A stretch of DNA of 11,430 bases from Euryarchaeota archaeon UBA202 (GCA_002502685.1 DAQA01000029.1:73822-85251), one strand, 5' to 3'. Shown: positions 1-6,682, numbered from the stretch's first letter. The notes: generated by a model not told the origin, from the letters alone. Numbers and translations are program-made.

Positions 1-912
1 AAAAAAGGATTAGACATAACTGACGTTATTTCACAGTTAACACCAGAACTTATCCAAACCCAAAAATGGAAGACAGCTGCATTTCGCCCCTACGATGTCT
101 CTGCTTTTGCCCCCGCTCTATACGGAGGAAAAAAACATCCGCTCACTCAACTTATCGATAAAATAAAATCCATCTTTATCGGGATGGGCTTTCAAGAAAT
201 AGAAGGGAATTATGTCGAATCCTGTTTTTGGAATATGGATGTTCTCTTTATCCCCCAAGATCATCCCGCAAGGGACCTTCAAGACACATTCTATTGTAAA
301 CAACCACAAAACATGCCGGTGGATAAACATCTTCTTGAAATTATTGCCAATGTTCATGAAAATGGGGGATTAACATCCTCAACAGGATGGCAATACAAGT
401 TTTCAAAAAAAGAAGCACAAAAAACCATTCTACGGACACATACTACAGTTAATACAATCAGATACCTCTATGAACATCCACATCCCCCATCCAAGATATT
501 TCAGATAGGAAAAGTTTTTAGAAGAGAAAATATTGACTCTACACATTTACCCGAATTTCATCAAGTCGAAGGTATTGTTCATGAAAAAAATGCTAATTTC
601 TGTCAGCTTATCGGAGTTTTAAAAGAATTTTATCAACAATTAGGATTTGAAAAATTACGGTTTAGACCAGCTTATTTTCCCTATACAGAACCCTCAATGG
701 AGGTAGAAGTTCAATGGCACGGAAAATGGATGGAACTTGGAGGTTCAGGCATATTTCGACCAGAGGTAACAGAACCCTTAGGCATCAAGGAACCCGTTTT
801 AGCATGGGGACTTGGACTGGAGCGCATTGCAATCATGTACCTTAGTTTAAATGATATCCGAGAATTATATTTTAGTGATCTTAACTGGCTTAGAAAATTG
901 CCTCTCTTATAA
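1..912 (+). CDS. pheS: Phenylalanyl-tRNA synthetase alpha subunit, archaeal type (C-terminal part; 5' end outside window)
   Basis: The alpha subunit of PheRS charges tRNA-Phe with phenylalanine in the cytoplasm as an alpha2-beta2 enzyme with PheT. The frame is open from base 1 to TAA at 910-912 (303 residues); archaeal PheS is usually about 500 residues, so the N-terminal coiled-coil/DNA-binding-like region is missing. Visible class II landmarks are a KKHPLTQLIDKI segment around residue 51, PQDHPARDLQDTFY (residues 85-98), RTHTT (145-149), motif 2 GKVFRRE (170-176) followed by PEFHQVEG, FRPEV (252-256) and motif 3 GLGLERIAI (270-278). All look intact. The in-frame ATG at 184 is internal and not the start. 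No pheT is adjacent, as is common in archaea. The 3' end converges on the four-CBS gene and overlaps it by 6 bp. Confidence 0.96.
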   Translation, partial: KKGLDITDVISQLTPELIQTQKWKTAAFRPYDVSAFAPALYGGKKHPLTQLIDKIKSIFIGMGFQEIEGNYVESCFWNMDVLFIPQDHPARDLQDTFYCKQPQNMPVDKHLLEIIANVHENGGLTSSTGWQYKFSKKEAQKTILRTHTTVNTIRYLYEHPHPPSKIFQIGKVFRRENIDSTHLPEFHQVEGIVHEKNANFCQLIGVLKEFYQQLGFEKLRFRPAYFPYTEPSMEVEVQWHGKWMELGGSGIFRPEVTEPLGIKEPVLAWGLGLERIAIMYLSLNDIRELYFSDLNWLRKLPLL

Positions 913-1683
913 TTTTTTTAGCAAATCAGTACGGGTCACCATCCCCCTAATCTTATCTTTATTGTCTACAATGGGTATACATCCAATATCTTGCTTTATC
1001 ATTAAATCTGCCGTATCTTTAATGGTGGCATCCTCAGGCATCGTTACCACATTTTTCTTCATGACATCCTTTACAAGGAGCTCTCTTATACGATAATGCT
1101 GTTGTCCCAATGAAAATGATTTTTTTATTTTTGCAAATGCAAAAGCAATCTCACGATCAGACACAATCCCCATAACCTTTCCCTCATTTACAACAAGTAT
1201 TCGTGCAATATCATTATCAAGAAGGATTCTTCGCGCGTGAACCACTCGATCCCCAGGGGATACAGAATGTATTTCCTCATTCATCACTTCTTTTATTTTC
1301 TTGTTACTATTGATAAGTGGTAATAAATCAGCTTTTGTGATTACCCCCACCAATTTGTCTTTTTCTATCACAGGCAGCATTGTTAGACCGGGTTCCCCAA
1401 CGGTTTTCAATATGGTTTTCACATCATCATCAGGTGCAACTGGATCAAAGTTCTTGTCAATGACAGACGATGCATGCATACGGGCTGCAGGAATCCCTTT
1501 ACTTTTTATTGATCCTAACTTGTCAGCAATTTTATTATCTGTTACTATCCCGACTAATCTGTGATTATCCATAACCGGTATCTTTGTTATATCATACTTT
1601 TCCATCAAGTCCAAAACATATCTTAGATCATCGTTTTTATTTACATTAATAATTTTTTTAGTCATTACCTGCTTTATTTTCAT
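907..1683 (-). CDS. Four-CBS-domain protein (two Bateman modules)
   Basis: Four CBS motifs fill this 258-residue protein: roughly 1-57 (KQVMTKKIINV ... LVGIVTD), 70-127 (LPVIEKDKLVGVITKADLL), 133-190 (VMNEEIHSVSP ... VMGIVSDREIA) and 205-258 (DVMKKNVVTMP ... RGMVTRTDLL). CBS pairs form Bateman modules that usually bind adenosine nucleotides or SAM; no catalytic or membrane domain is fused, so the regulated partner is unknown. I chose ATG at 1683 because GAGG lies 6 nt upstream and the protein then begins MKIKQVMT, typical for the family. A GTG at 1737 would add 18 basic residues and overlap the preceding gene, without a clear ribosome site. It is the second gene of an operon, 32 nt after the CBS/zinc-ribbon gene. 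Its TAA (907-909) abuts the pheS stop on the other strand. Confidence 0.93.
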   Translation of the reverse strand: MKIKQVMTKKIINVNKNDDLRYVLDLMEKYDITKIPVMDNHRLVGIVTDNKIADKLGSIKSKGIPAARMHASSVIDKNFDPVAPDDDVKTILKTVGEPGLTMLPVIEKDKLVGVITKADLLPLINSNKKIKEVMNEEIHSVSPGDRVVHARRILLDNDIARILVVNEGKVMGIVSDREIAFAFAKIKKSFSLGQQHYRIRELLVKDVMKKNVVTMPEDATIKDTADLMIKQDIGCIPIVDNKDKIRGMVTRTDLLKKL

Positions 1684-1693
1684 TTTTTTCCTC
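1675..1693 (-). promoter_or_regulatory. Shine-Dalgarno GAGG that decides the start of the four-CBS gene
   Basis: On the minus strand the sequence reads gcGAGGaaaaaaATG, with the ATG at 1683-1681 and GAGG at 1693-1690. The 6-nt spacer is ideal. No comparable site precedes the GTG at 1737, so the shorter protein is preferred. Confidence 0.6.
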
Positions 1694-1715
1694 GCGCGTA
1701 TTTTCCTCGTTTCGA

Positions 1716-2267
1716 TTATTTCGATGTTTCTTTGCACGACTCACAGATGAGCCGGCCATCAACATTAGTTAATCGCATAGACAGCATTCCACAATCTTCA
1801 CACTTACCAGAAAAAATCCTTTTTCGTTTATAAGAAAATCCCTCATTTTCTGTAATCGAGGCCCACTCACGGGCTACCTCAAGTAACATTGGAGATACTT
1901 GCAAAATATCTTTTTCTGTTGTCATCCCTACTAGTTTATCATTTTCTACCACTGGTAATCTTCTAATTCCTAATTCCCCCATTGTTTTTATGGCTTCTTC
2001 AATAGTTGTATCCGGTTTTACAGTGATAATTGGAGAAGTCATTACATCGTCCACTAAAATTTTCGATGGGTCTAATCCTTCAGCTACTACCTTTTTTAAA
2101 ATATCACTTTCAGTAATTATTCCAATTGGTTTCCCTGAGTCTATCACGATAAGGCTTCCAATCCCTTCTCCTTTCATTTCCTTGGCTGCATCCTGTACGG
2201 CCAATTTCGGGCTAATGATAACCGGTGACCGTTTCATCATGTCGCGTATTGCCATATCAGTTTTCAT
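1716..2267 (-). CDS. CBS-pair protein with C-terminal zinc ribbon
   Basis: From ATG 2267 this is 183 residues: CBS 1 at about 7-60 (DMMKRSPVIISP ... PIGIITESDIL), CBS 2 at about 73-130 (DVMTSPIITVKP ... LVGMTTEKDIL), a helical linker, then a zinc ribbon with Cys156-x2-Cys159 and Cys175-x2-Cys178 (CEDCG ... CESC). The CBS pair probably senses an adenosine ligand, while the ribbon may bind nucleic acid or protein; this arrangement is known in archaea but its function is mostly unassigned. Other possible starts are TTG at 2282 and ATG at 2255 (MAIRDMM), the latter with a weak GGATG nine bases upstream; no start has a strong ribosome site. It is the first gene of an operon with the four-CBS gene and is divergent from the lipoprotein gene. 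Confidence 0.9.
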   Translation of the reverse strand: MKTDMAIRDMMKRSPVIISPKLAVQDAAKEMKGEGIGSLIVIDSGKPIGIITESDILKKVVAEGLDPSKILVDDVMTSPIITVKPDTTIEEAIKTMGELGIRRLPVVENDKLVGMTTEKDILQVSPMLLEVAREWASITENEGFSYKRKRIFSGKCEDCGMLSMRLTNVDGRLICESCKETSK

Positions 2268-2313
2268 CCATATTAATATCAATTTACTGAATTAAAAACA
2301 TTTCGCAATCTAG

Positions 2314-2323
2314 TTTAAATATC
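2314..2323 (-). promoter_or_regulatory. Putative TATA box of the CBS operon
   Basis: The minus strand reads ATATTTAAAC here, an archaeal TATA-like element. A transcript starting about 25 bp downstream (near 2292) would leave a leader of about 25 nt before ATG 2267. This was judged by eye only. Confidence 0.4.
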
Positions 2324-2455
2324 ATTTATGAATATTCTTGAATAAGTTACATATTTTTTTCTGATAACACACAGAAATGATTTGCTCTATTAAAATTTGA
2401 TTTTTTAGAGGTTATCCCTCGGTTCTATTGCGTATAGATAATTTTCTTAGTACAA

Positions 2456-2467
2456 TAATATTTAAAA
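2456..2467 (+). promoter_or_regulatory. Putative TATA box of the lipoprotein gene
   Basis: The sequence aatatTTAAAAA is centred about 43 bp before ATG 2504. Transcription from about 2487 would give a leader of about 17 nt that contains the GAGG at 2493-2496 (7-nt spacer). It faces away from the CBS operon promoter within the same 236-bp divergent region. Confidence 0.45.
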
Positions 2468-2503
2468 AGCTCTCTATCATTGGGCACATAAAGAGGATGT
2501 ATC

Positions 2504-3013
2504 ATGAATGGTCCATATACACCTATTATTCTAATTATAAGCCTTTTTGTCTTTAACTTTGTATCTGGCTGTCTTGAGGAAAAAGACGGAGAAATTATCA
2601 GAATGACTTTTGAAGAGTTTATTAATGATTACCATCAAGATAATGTTAATACAAGTGGAAATACAAGTAGGCAATTCCGTGGGTGGTACTCAACCCTTAA
2701 TGCAGGAGATACAGTTGTCATTGAGGATACTTTGCAAAAGATGATGTATGATAATACCTATGATACTACCCATGTTGAATTCAGTTCCATAAGGGGAAGG
2801 ACGGTACAGTTTCCAGTTGAGGGTGATCTTTGGAATAAATTTCAGGAAGGCGATAATGTTACAATTACTTTACATATAATCCATGTCAGTTTTACACAAA
2901 ACATATCACCCGGTGAGACTATGTCTATTGATATTGAAACCTATGAAGAAGGATGGGATAAGGTCAATAATCACGAGGTTCCGGTACCCCAACAATGTAT
3001 ACAACCTGCATAA
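2504..3013 (+). CDS. Small secreted lipoprotein, possibly OB-fold-like
   Basis: The 169-residue product begins with a hydrophobic signal peptide (residues 6-22) ending in the lipobox VSGC, so Cys23 would be the lipidated residue and the mature chain sits outside the membrane. Sequons NTS (twice, near residues 50-55), NVT and NIS suggest N-glycosylation. The central part alternates strands, with AGDTVVIEDTL and, later, FPVEGDLWNKFQEGDNVTI. This rhythm reminds me of small OB-fold lipoproteins of archaea, but I cannot verify that and assign no function. The start is well supported by GAGG at 2493-2496 and a TATA box. It is apparently a single-gene unit; the next gene has its own promoter. Confidence 0.82.
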   Translation: MNGPYTPIILIISLFVFNFVSGCLEEKDGEIIRMTFEEFINDYHQDNVNTSGNTSRQFRGWYSTLNAGDTVVIEDTLQKMMYDNTYDTTHVEFSSIRGRTVQFPVEGDLWNKFQEGDNVTITLHIIHVSFTQNISPGETMSIDIETYEEGWDKVNNHEVPVPQQCIQPA

Positions 3014-3167
3014 TTTATCCAGGTTTCTATCCATTATTTCTTCTATTCAATTTCACTGGTTATTAAAATAATCAGATTTATGTTGTTTTAAAATCTCCTT
3101 AGATATTTTAGGCATTTTTCATCCGCTATTTTTGCTTAAAAACAATATCTCTTGAGAATAACGATGA

Positions 3168-3175
3168 TTTTATAT
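3168..3175 (+). promoter_or_regulatory. Putative TATA box of the EamA transporter gene
   Basis: TTTTATAT is centred about 57 bp before ATG 3228. It predicts a start near 3197 and a leader of about 31 nt that includes GGAGGG at 3217-3222, five bases before the ATG. Confidence 0.4.
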
Positions 3176-3227
3176 CTTCTCACTTATTCCATTGCTATAA
3201 TATCTGGGTTCATAATGGAGGGCTCAT

Positions 3228-4121
3228 ATGATACATATTTCCAGATTAAAATTTTCCTTATTAATGGCATTTATGATAATGTCATGGGGACTTGCTTTCC
3301 CCTTGATTAAAATCGGTCTTCAAGATCTATCACCCACTAATCTAACCATTATGAGATTTTTTGTTGTTTGTATAATCCTTTTATTTCTCATTTTAATGCA
3401 ACCCACGAAATTCTCAAAATTATCACCAAAAGATATACCCTGGATTTTTGTTTTAGGTTTTTTTGGGGTAATAATCTATCATCTTGGATTAAATTATGGT
3501 GAGCAATATATTTCACCGGGAGCGGCAAGCCTAATCATTGGAACAGCTCCTCTTTTTGTTGTTGTATCTGCTATTATCTTTCTGAATGAAAAATTAACAA
3601 AAAAAAGAATAGCTGGAATTTTTTTAGCTCTTGCTGGTGTTATTATAATCTCTCTGTGGGGAAAACCCGGTTTAGTAATCGAGGTAAAATATATCTCTGG
3701 GGCATTAGCTGTATTGGTGGCTGCAATAAGTGCTGCCTTTTATACAATAGCGGGAAAAAAATTATTATCTCGATATACAGCTTTATCTCTTACAACATAT
3801 GCAATGTTGTTAGGAAGCATTGGTTTACTTCCATTCCTCAATAGCTCTCTTATAAGTGAAGTTACGCAAATGTCCCTTCCTACTATGGGTTCTATTCTCT
3901 TTCTTGGAGTTTGTTCTACTGTTATTTCTTATATGCTTTGGTATGTTGCCTTACAAATTAAGGATGCTTCAGAGATTAGCATTTATCTCTATTGCATTCC
4001 TGTTATTACCATAATTATTGACCTTTTGGTATTTAGAGAGCGTATTTCATACTTATTTTTATTTGGAGCAATCTTTATAATCCTTGGATTGCGTATTATA
4101 AGTTTAAAAATTATAAATTAA
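3228..4121 (+). CDS. EamA/DMT-superfamily permease (10 TM drug/metabolite exporter)
   Basis: The 297-residue protein is a typical-length drug/metabolite transporter made of two five-helix EamA repeats, about residues 10-140 and 153-292. Family marks include the N-terminal SWGLAFPLIKIGLQDLSP, ARF-like MRFF after helix 2, the helix-3/4 segment GLNYGEQYISPGAASLIIGT, LNEKLTKKRIAGIFLALAGV closing repeat 1, and FRERIS plus GAIFIILGL closing repeat 2. EamA proteins sit in the cytoplasmic membrane and usually export amino acids, metabolites or drugs; the substrate cannot be read from the sequence. GGAGGG five bases upstream fixes the start. The stop TAA (4119-4121) is followed after six bases by a possible 47-codon ORF. 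Confidence 0.93.
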   Translation: MIHISRLKFSLLMAFMIMSWGLAFPLIKIGLQDLSPTNLTIMRFFVVCIILLFLILMQPTKFSKLSPKDIPWIFVLGFFGVIIYHLGLNYGEQYISPGAASLIIGTAPLFVVVSAIIFLNEKLTKKRIAGIFLALAGVIIISLWGKPGLVIEVKYISGALAVLVAAISAAFYTIAGKKLLSRYTALSLTTYAMLLGSIGLLPFLNSSLISEVTQMSLPTMGSILFLGVCSTVISYMLWYVALQIKDASEISIYLYCIPVITIIIDLLVFRERISYLFLFGAIFIILGLRIISLKIIN

Positions 4122-4127
4122 TGATTA

Positions 4128-4271
4128 ATGAGGATTATAAAGATTTGTAGATACTACAAAGAAAAAGGATGGTTTGAACCGGATCATTATTATCCGGTAA
4201 TATTAAACCCGTTTAAAAAAATTGACAGGCAGTTTTTTCGACATGATAGCCCCTCGAAATATGAAGAGTAG
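4128..4271 (+). CDS. Possible 47-residue small ORF or gene remnant after the EamA gene
   Basis: ATG 4128 opens a 47-codon frame ending at TAG 4269-4271. The peptide is tyrosine- and phenylalanine-rich and charged (RYYKEKGWFEPDHYYPVIL ... KIDRQFFRHDSPSKYEE) and has a protein-like composition, unlike translations of the surrounding noncoding DNA. It starts six bases after the EamA stop, so coupled translation is conceivable, but I see no Shine-Dalgarno. I recognise no family. It may be a real small protein, the decayed tail of a lost gene, or chance. A hairpin (4171-4209) lies within the same stretch. Confidence 0.3.
   Translation: MRIIKICRYYKEKGWFEPDHYYPVILNPFKKIDRQFFRHDSPSKYEE
4171..4209 (+). 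other. Two-part hairpin downstream of the EamA gene
   Basis: An inner perfect 7-bp stem ACCGGAT/ATCCGGT (4178-4184 with 4192-4198) encloses a 7-base loop. An outer GGTTT/AAACC stem (4171-4175 with 4205-4209) extends it across an asymmetric internal loop. It could be an mRNA 3' structure or part of a small RNA, but it overlaps the possible small ORF, so coincidence with coding sequence is possible. Confidence 0.35.
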
Positions 4272-4328
4272 ATAATAAAATATTGGGCATTGCGCCTAAC
4301 AAACCCATTTCTCGAGAGTATATCTATG

Positions 4329-4335
4329 TTTTTTT
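4329..4335 (+). terminator. T-run, possible terminator of the EamA unit
   Basis: Seven consecutive T residues lie between the convergent EamA (+) and 419-residue (-) genes. A T6 at 4233-4238 is a second candidate. On the minus strand, the A7 at 4215-4221 could serve the opposing gene. Archaeal terminators are often simple T-runs, so this rests on position alone. Confidence 0.3.
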
Positions 4336-4400
4336 ATCCTGTCCAGTGCTGACCCACCAGTATTAATCAATTATATTAACTGTTCAGAATAGGGTGAGCT

Positions 4401-5660
4401 TCAGGATGATATCTGGCTTTTGAAATTTATTCCAAAGGAATTCCCTAAAATCATGGCATCGAGATATTCTTTATCTGCAGTTTTCAAACCTATTCTCATA
4501 TCATTATAAAATGCTCTATATTCACTTTGTCTTCTATAAAAGGTTTTTTCTGGAATATCATATATTTGCATAAAATTACTTCGGTCAGTTGGACAGTAAT
4601 CAATAATCCTATTAAAAACAATTCTTTTTATTTTTTCCCTTGCTGTTTTGTCAATATTTCTCTGGATTGTTTGCTTATTGGTGTACGACATATCTATGTA
4701 AAATGAAATCGTTTCATTCAAAATGGTTGTCATAACTCGTGATGATATATGGCTTGGGGTATGTATTTTCTCTTGGGGTATTTTTTTGTTTTCTATTAGT
4801 TTTTTTACATATGTGGCTGCTGCATCCCGTATCATTTCTTCGCATTGACTTAATAATATATGATAAAATATTCCTAGGGCTAAATAATCAGCTTGTTTCT
4901 TTTTTTTTTCAGATGCAAGCAATCTTTTCATCATACAAATGCTGGTGGTGATTGTTCCTTTCCATGCAGCGTTTAAAAGGATTTTATCACAGTTCGCTCT
5001 AATTTTTTTTGCTTTAGTCATGTCGAACATTTCGCAAAAATGTTTGTCAATATCCAAAAAAGGAATGACTTCTATTCCTTGCATTACGGCAATTTTTGTG
5101 GCTTGTCGATAAATACGTTCCCATTCCGGTATAGATAAATCCACAGTATAATCTACTTGATCTTTTCCTTCTCTTATCCTTTTTTCTCCTACTTTTTTTA
5201 TGAAGATAGCGTCAATAATACCTGTTTTATCTGCTGATTTGAGACGCTGGAGATATCCTTTGTCATACAATAATTTTATTTCGTTGATTATTTCTTGTCT
5301 TATATCCTGTTCCTTTGTCCAAATAGTTTGATAGATGCTCTCTTCTTCACGAGGTGTGATAACAAAATTATGCATGTCTTCAGAATAATAAGGTCCTTCT
5401 ACTTTTACGAAGGCTTGCTGTTGTACTCCTTGGCCAATCCTCCCAAAGTTAGCGTCCACCCGGTATTCCACATCCTTTAAAATTGCCCCTAGTTCAGTAC
5501 TGAATCCTAAATAGTGCATGACCATTTCTATGGCTTGCCTTTTCTTTTTCCCCCATAGATTCCTGATTGCAGGAAGCTGTTCTATCTGGGCTCTCCATTC
5601 AGAATCGGCTTGCCCCAATTTTTTGTCCATATGTATACCAAATAAATCAGCCACAAGCAC
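4401..5660 (-). CDS. Hypothetical protein, 419 residues, HTH-like C-terminus; start region apparently frameshifted
   Basis: I do not recognise this protein. It has no signal peptide or membrane segment, is rich in Lys/Glu/Ile and is mostly helical. Near the C-terminus, residues 366-380 (around DIPEKTFYRRQSEYR) resemble the recognition helix of helix-turn-helix proteins such as phage ArpU-type regulators, so DNA binding is possible but unproven. The annotated start is GTG 5660, which has no ribosome site. The same frame stays open upstream to a stop at 5703-5705 and reads WVYDSQKIY just before the GTG. A better initiation signal (TATAAAAAA, AGGGG, ATG 5688) is one base out of frame: deleting one G of ATGGG would give a protein starting MVYDSQKIYVLVADLFG (428 residues). 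It lies downstream of the DUF2156 gene but has its own promoter and an intervening T-run. Confidence 0.75.
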   Translation of the reverse strand: MLVADLFGIHMDKKLGQADSEWRAQIEQLPAIRNLWGKKKRQAIEMVMHYLGFSTELGAILKDVEYRVDANFGRIGQGVQQQAFVKVEGPYYSEDMHNFVITPREEESIYQTIWTKEQDIRQEIINEIKLLYDKGYLQRLKSADKTGIIDAIFIKKVGEKRIREGKDQVDYTVDLSIPEWERIYRQATKIAVMQGIEVIPFLDIDKHFCEMFDMTKAKKIRANCDKILLNAAWKGTITTSICMMKRLLASEKKKKQADYLALGIFYHILLSQCEEMIRDAAATYVKKLIENKKIPQEKIHTPSHISSRVMTTILNETISFYIDMSYTNKQTIQRNIDKTAREKIKRIVFNRIIDYCPTDRSNFMQIYDIPEKTFYRRQSEYRAFYNDMRIGLKTADKEYLDAMILGNSFGINFKSQISS

Positions 5661-5683
5661 ATAAATCTTTTGACTGTCATATA

Positions 5684-5699
5684 CCCATTTTTTTCCCCT
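5684..5699 (-). promoter_or_regulatory. Ribosome site and ATG out of frame with the 419-residue gene
   Basis: The minus strand reads AGGGGaaaaaaATGGG, with the ATG at 5688-5686 and AGGGG at 5699-5695. This ATG runs only ATG GGT ATA TGA. With one G fewer in the GGG it would enter the long frame exactly. The signal looks like the original translation start. Confidence 0.5.
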
Positions 5700-5716
5700 T
5701 TGTTATATATGTCGGT

Positions 5717-5724
5717 AAAAAAAA
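5717..5724 (-). terminator. T8 run after the DUF2156 gene, possible terminator
   Basis: The plus-strand A8 here is T8 on the minus strand, about 55 bp past the DUF2156 stop. It forms a near-palindrome TA8-CA-T8A (5716-5735) with the T8 at 5727-5734. It overlaps the promoter region of the next gene, so terminator and promoter may be interleaved. Confidence 0.3.
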
Positions 5725-5728
5725 CATT

Positions 5729-5737
5729 TTTTTTATA
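5729..5737 (-). promoter_or_regulatory. Putative TATA box of the 419-residue gene
   Basis: The minus strand reads TATAAAAAA, close to the archaeal consensus, centred about 45 bp before ATG 5688. A start near 5708 would give a leader of about 20 nt that carries AGGGG. A second TATA-like element (CATATATAA, 5703-5711) would instead start transcripts near 5681 and favour GTG 5660. Confidence 0.45.
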
Positions 5738-5740
5738 GTC

Positions 5741-5806
5741 TTAACGAAGGGATTGGTTAAGTCAACTGTACTAAATATTTACAATTGTAAATTTTTTTGG
5801 TTGACT
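5741..5806. repeat. Nested inverted repeats at the DUF2156 3' end / upstream of the 419-residue gene
   Basis: The core is a perfect 16-bp palindrome, ATTTACAATTGTAAAT (5777-5792), that spans the DUF2156 stop codon. It is bracketed nearly symmetrically by GTCAAC (5761-5766) and GTTGAC (5800-5805). A further pair, TTAAC (5741-5745) and GTTAA (5756-5760), lies towards the next gene. The core is about 40 bp upstream of the TATAAAAAA box of the 419-residue gene, a plausible place for a dimeric regulator; an RNA 3' structure of the DUF2156 mRNA is the alternative. Confidence 0.5.
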
Positions 5807-6681
5807 GCAAAGACTTTTATGAGATGATTAGGTCGATAGGACATTTTAGCCTGGCGCAGACCAGGGATATCCATGTCTGATTCCCTGTTGATATATCTAT
5901 ATCTTGTAAAAACACGTTCTGCTACTTCTTGGTTTATAGCCTTATAGATACCGTCATAGTACGGAGATCCTTTTTCATAATGAATCACCACAGTTTCATC
6001 ATCCATCTCTTCATATACCGAAATAGCCTCAATTTTTTCGTTTACCCTAATTACTAGTCCTAATAAACCAAGATTAAAAAAATGTTTCATAGAATACATA
6101 ATAGCTTTTTTCTCATTTTTCAAGAGATTATCTGATTTGCAGTCTCTCCAGAGACACCATCTTTTAAGGAACTTTTTTATTTCCGCCATGTTTTCCTTGG
6201 AAATATCTTCACTTGTGTATATGTTTTTGTTTTTAAATTTATTAAGGCGATTTCTAATTTTCCTAAATTTTTCCCCCTCAAGTTTAGCTAAATTAGATGA
6301 TAAATAAACATAATCAAAATATCCTCTCTGGGGAATAAATTCTAGGTGGGGAAAATTTTTTGTGAGGTATACTTTTGATGTATGATCAATAAGGCATAAG
6401 GGATAGTTTGATTCTACATTTTTTGCCAGTCTTAACACTTGATAAAAAATTTCTCGATCGTGCATGCCAATTGGAGGCCGGAATTGTACTTGATTGTTAA
6501 TTATGGTCATAATGATAAGACGATTTTTAATAAGGGTATAATGATAATGGGCATATTCGTTCCAACTTATCATCGTGGTAAAAAGTTGATCACTGTGAAA
6601 TGGTGGAAATTTTTTATAATGATTATCAAACAGGGATTTATCCTGTAAAGTCAGTGGTTTAAAATCATCTATTGAAAGCAT
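5779..6681 (-). CDS. DUF2156 / phosphatidylglycerol lysyltransferase C-terminal-like protein
   Basis: The 300-residue protein matches the stand-alone DUF2156 family, whose fold is a double GNAT-like acyltransferase related to the aminoacyl-transfer domain of MprF. Family-typical segments are the N-terminal FKPLTLQDKSLFDNHYKKFP with a following TTMISWNEYAHY, FRPPIG near residue 70, YVYLSSNLAKLEGEKFRKIR (the conserved LxGxxFxxxRN stretch), a WCLWRDC segment, then VIHYEKGSPYYDGIYKAINQ and a terminal NRESDMDIPGLRQAKMSYRP. No MprF membrane domain is present. Members are presumed to move an aminoacyl or acyl group, but archaeal substrates are unknown. ATG 6681 follows the GNAT stop after a single base (TGAtATG), so the two are almost certainly cotranscribed and translationally coupled. 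The 3' end lies inside a 16-bp palindrome. Confidence 0.9.
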   Translation of the reverse strand: MLSIDDFKPLTLQDKSLFDNHYKKFPPFHSDQLFTTMISWNEYAHYHYTLIKNRLIIMTIINNQVQFRPPIGMHDREIFYQVLRLAKNVESNYPLCLIDHTSKVYLTKNFPHLEFIPQRGYFDYVYLSSNLAKLEGEKFRKIRNRLNKFKNKNIYTSEDISKENMAEIKKFLKRWCLWRDCKSDNLLKNEKKAIMYSMKHFFNLGLLGLVIRVNEKIEAISVYEEMDDETVVIHYEKGSPYYDGIYKAINQEVAERVFTRYRYINRESDMDIPGLRQAKMSYRPNHLIKVFAVNQKNLQL

Positions 6682-6682
6682 A

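Noticed and set aside
118..357. Minus-strand frame of about 79 codons inside pheS
   Set aside because: It is the antisense shadow of well-conserved PheS sequence (HPARDLQDTFY region) and has no ribosome site.
1301..1564. Plus-strand frame inside the four-CBS gene
   Set aside because: It mirrors CBS coding sequence on the other strand; the CBS motifs are unambiguous. The plus frames at 851-1096 and 1990-2295 were discarded for the same reason.
2408..2420. GAGG-CCTC mini-hairpin between divergent promoters
   Set aside because: Four base pairs with a five-base loop is within chance expectation.
4171..4180. GGTTTGAACC, resembling a tRNA T-arm
   Set aside because: No acceptor, D-arm or anticodon stem can be built around it; it is part of a local hairpin instead.
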